From assembly GCA_965222745.1 (NCBI GenBank), contig CBDCUW010000005.1, positions 3,534,001 through 3,598,000 on the forward strand: DNA of 64,000 bases, read 5' to 3'. This document shows, piece after piece, positions 62,617 through 64,000 of this stretch. The DNA is from CBDCUW01 sp965222745 (GTDB lineage: Bacteria; Planctomycetota; Planctomycetia; Pirellulales; Pirellulaceae). The translations under genes were made by a program, and so were the position numbers. The notes beneath the pieces are model-generated. The model ran no database searches, was not told the origin of the DNA, and saw only the letters and a program-made list of their open reading frames with translations. Within the stretch, counting starts at the first letter, position 1, and each line of letters opens with the position of its first letter.

Positions 62617-63918
62617 CTACGGGGTTGATTCGTTGCTATCAACTACTGCATCGGGATCGCTGTACTTGGCGGCGTCAAAGTGCTGGGAATAGGTCCCGAA
62701 ATCGTTGAACGCATATTTTTTTGCCCAGCGATAGACGAAACTGCGTTCGGGAATTTCATCACCCGGTTGATATTGGCTTCGCCGTGGTGTGACGTCGCGT
62801 AGTTCTTCGATCACCTTGGAACGAACGGTCGTGTCGCGCGCGTCGTGCTTGTCGGCCAACTGGACCAACAAGTCGGGGCGTTCCATGATCACACAGCCTC
62901 GAGTGTGTTGCGCGGTCAGCTCGCGAAAGTCCTTCAAAAAACCAGATTCGTTGAAAGTTTGGGCCAGCGGCCGATCGTCGTGAATCGATTCGACCGCCAA
63001 TTGGATCACCGGACACGGTTCGATGTCGCCCCAGGGACCCACGTGATGGGTAAAACCGGTTGCCGCCGGACAGAGCGCATTGCCGGCGTCGTCATGATAC
63101 GCGTCGATCACAATGATCGGCTTGGTGGCGCGGGTATCGACGACAAATTGCCGAACGCGACGCTGCTGCTCGCTGGTCAAGGCGAGTTGCGGATTCGGTT
63201 CGGGGCCGACTGGCCGATAGATGTGATACCAGCAGTACATCACGCCCATGTCGATCAGACGGTCGACCCAACGGTCGGTGACCAGATCATCAATGTTGGT
63301 TTTGCAAACGCTGGTGCACACGCCGACCAACAGTTTGTGTTTCAGAGCGTTCTCCAGACCTTGCATGGTCTGATTCAGCACACCGTCGCGTCCCCGGCGC
63401 GTGTCGCTGATGATCTCGCTTCCCTCGACGCTGACAAGCGGGGTCACGTTTCCTAGTCGGCGAAGTTCCGCGGCAACCTCGTCGGTGATGAAATGGCCGT
63501 TGGTGAAGACTTGAAAGTAAACATCACGGTTGGCCTCAAAAATTTTCAACAGATCTTTGTGCATGAAGGGTTCCCCCCCCAGGATTCCAAAGAAACTGTT
63601 GCCCATCGCCTTGGCCTGGGCGATCGTTTTGTTGGCCGCGTCGACTTCGATTCGATGTTGCTTGGCGGCCACGTCGACCCAACACCCCTGACAGCGCAAA
63701 TTGCAGCTGTTGATTACCGAAAGATAGAGAAACGGCGGAAAGAATTCGCCTCGCTTCAATCGGCGTTTGTGCTTGTGAACGCTCCACAGACCGCGGGCGC
63801 CCAATGTCCAAGCCGCTTTCCACAGCAACCTTTTGTCGGTTTCGGTAACCAATCGTCGGGCCAAACGAAAGTACATTGGCGGTTGCTTGGGGCGAAGCTT
63901 GAATTTTTCTGGGTTCAA
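62617..63918 (-). CDS. Radical SAM protein
   Basis: 433 residues from TTG 63918. The [4Fe-4S]-SAM motif is VINSCNLRCQGCWVDVAA (CxxxCxxC, about residues 72-79), followed by GNSFFGILGGEPFMHKD with the GGEP loop. A late Cys (ALCPAATGFTHHVGPWGDIE and PCPVIQLAVESI) suggests an auxiliary SPASM/Twitch-like cluster. No signal peptide. Similar to the radical SAM group that modifies lipids or hopanoids or matures peptides, but the substrate cannot be read here. Solitary on the minus strand near the window edge. Confidence 0.88.
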   Translation of the reverse strand: MNPEKFKLRPKQPPMYFRLARRLVTETDKRLLWKAAWTLGARGLWSVHKHKRRLKRGEFFPPFLYLSVINSCNLRCQGCWVDVAAKQHRIEVDAANKTIAQAKAMGNSFFGILGGEPFMHKDLLKIFEANRDVYFQVFTNGHFITDEVAAELRRLGNVTPLVSVEGSEIISDTRRGRDGVLNQTMQGLENALKHKLLVGVCTSVCKTNIDDLVTDRWVDRLIDMGVMYCWYHIYRPVGPEPNPQLALTSEQQRRVRQFVVDTRATKPIIVIDAYHDDAGNALCPAATGFTHHVGPWGDIEPCPVIQLAVESIHDDRPLAQTFNESGFLKDFRELTAQHTRGCVIMERPDLLVQLADKHDARDTTVRSKVIEELRDVTPRRSQYQPGDEIPERSFVYRWAKKYAFNDFGTYSQHFDAAKYSDPDAVVDSNESTP

Positions 63919-64000
63919 CGTGAATACTGAACATTATGTCAACAATCGCGTTCTTTTGCATCGGTCTCGGCTGATGACGCCTGGTAGGGACCCCTTTTCA

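Overview
The window looks like a chromosomal segment of a Pirellulaceae-type planctomycete (Rhodopirellula-like). The evidence is inference from content: a PSCyt1/DUF1549-DUF1553 plus DUF1501 gene pair, DUF1080 and DUF3500 proteins, twin-arginine Gfo/Idh/MocA oxidoreductases, an ECF sigma factor overlapping a membrane Ser/Thr kinase, a huge Ser/Gly/Gln/Glu-rich membrane protein, and dispersed inverted repeats of the form GTAGGCCGACTTGTCCCCAA. No rRNA, tRNA or CRISPR array was recognised by eye.

Layout. 1-2499: the N-terminal part of an FtsK/SpoIIIE-type membrane ATPase, preceded by a small helical protein with a possible WXG100-like appearance. 2623-6682: an outer-membrane-type protein and sugar oxidoreductase/isomerase genes. 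7069-15139: the accessory island. 15364-23179: a receiver/HATPase regulator, a secreted esterase and the DUF1501/DUF1553 pair. 23368-30292: an aldolase, a peroxiredoxin read through an in-frame TGA (probable selenoprotein), a DUF3500 protein, an oxidoreductase and two methyltransferases. 30250-36645: a glycosyltransferase and a compact housekeeping run (aroF, tpiA, secG, yicC, gmk, rpoZ, coaC). 36718-44309: a CBS-type pyrophosphatase, a two-gene AAA/DUF4276 module that resembles a defence system, a PQQ-type beta-propeller protein, a SixA-like phosphatase, a metallophosphoesterase and a Uma2 nuclease-fold protein. 44335-52398: kinase, sigma factor, DUF1080, pyrC and the giant low-complexity protein. 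52695-63918: an HTH protein, an esterase paralogue, hisA, a DtxR regulator, glutamate dehydrogenase, a phospholipase C-like protein, small hypotheticals, an MscS channel and a radical SAM enzyme.

The most interesting part is 7069-15139. All genes there run on the minus strand. It holds a diversity-generating retroelement (DGR): a reverse transcriptase with YMDD and SQ motifs, an HRDC-type accessory protein overlapping it by 4 bases, a 124-bp template repeat (TR) starting 2 bases after the RT stop codon, and three FGE-sulfatase/C-type-lectin-fold target genes, each ending in a copy of the repeat (VR1-VR3). VR1 differs from TR at 19 positions and VR2 at 18 core positions, and every one of these is an adenine in the TR coding strand. 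VR3 is older-looking and also carries non-adenine changes. Directly downstream, on the same strand, lies an LRR-Roc-COR GTPase with a C-terminal TIR domain. The working hypothesis is a recognition/response system: hypervariable cytosolic lectin-fold sensors coupled to a ROCO-TIR effector. The coupling is inferred from gene order only.

A second highlight is the peroxiredoxin at 24464-25006, where TGA replaces the expected peroxidatic cysteine codon and is followed at a suitable distance by a SECIS-like hairpin.
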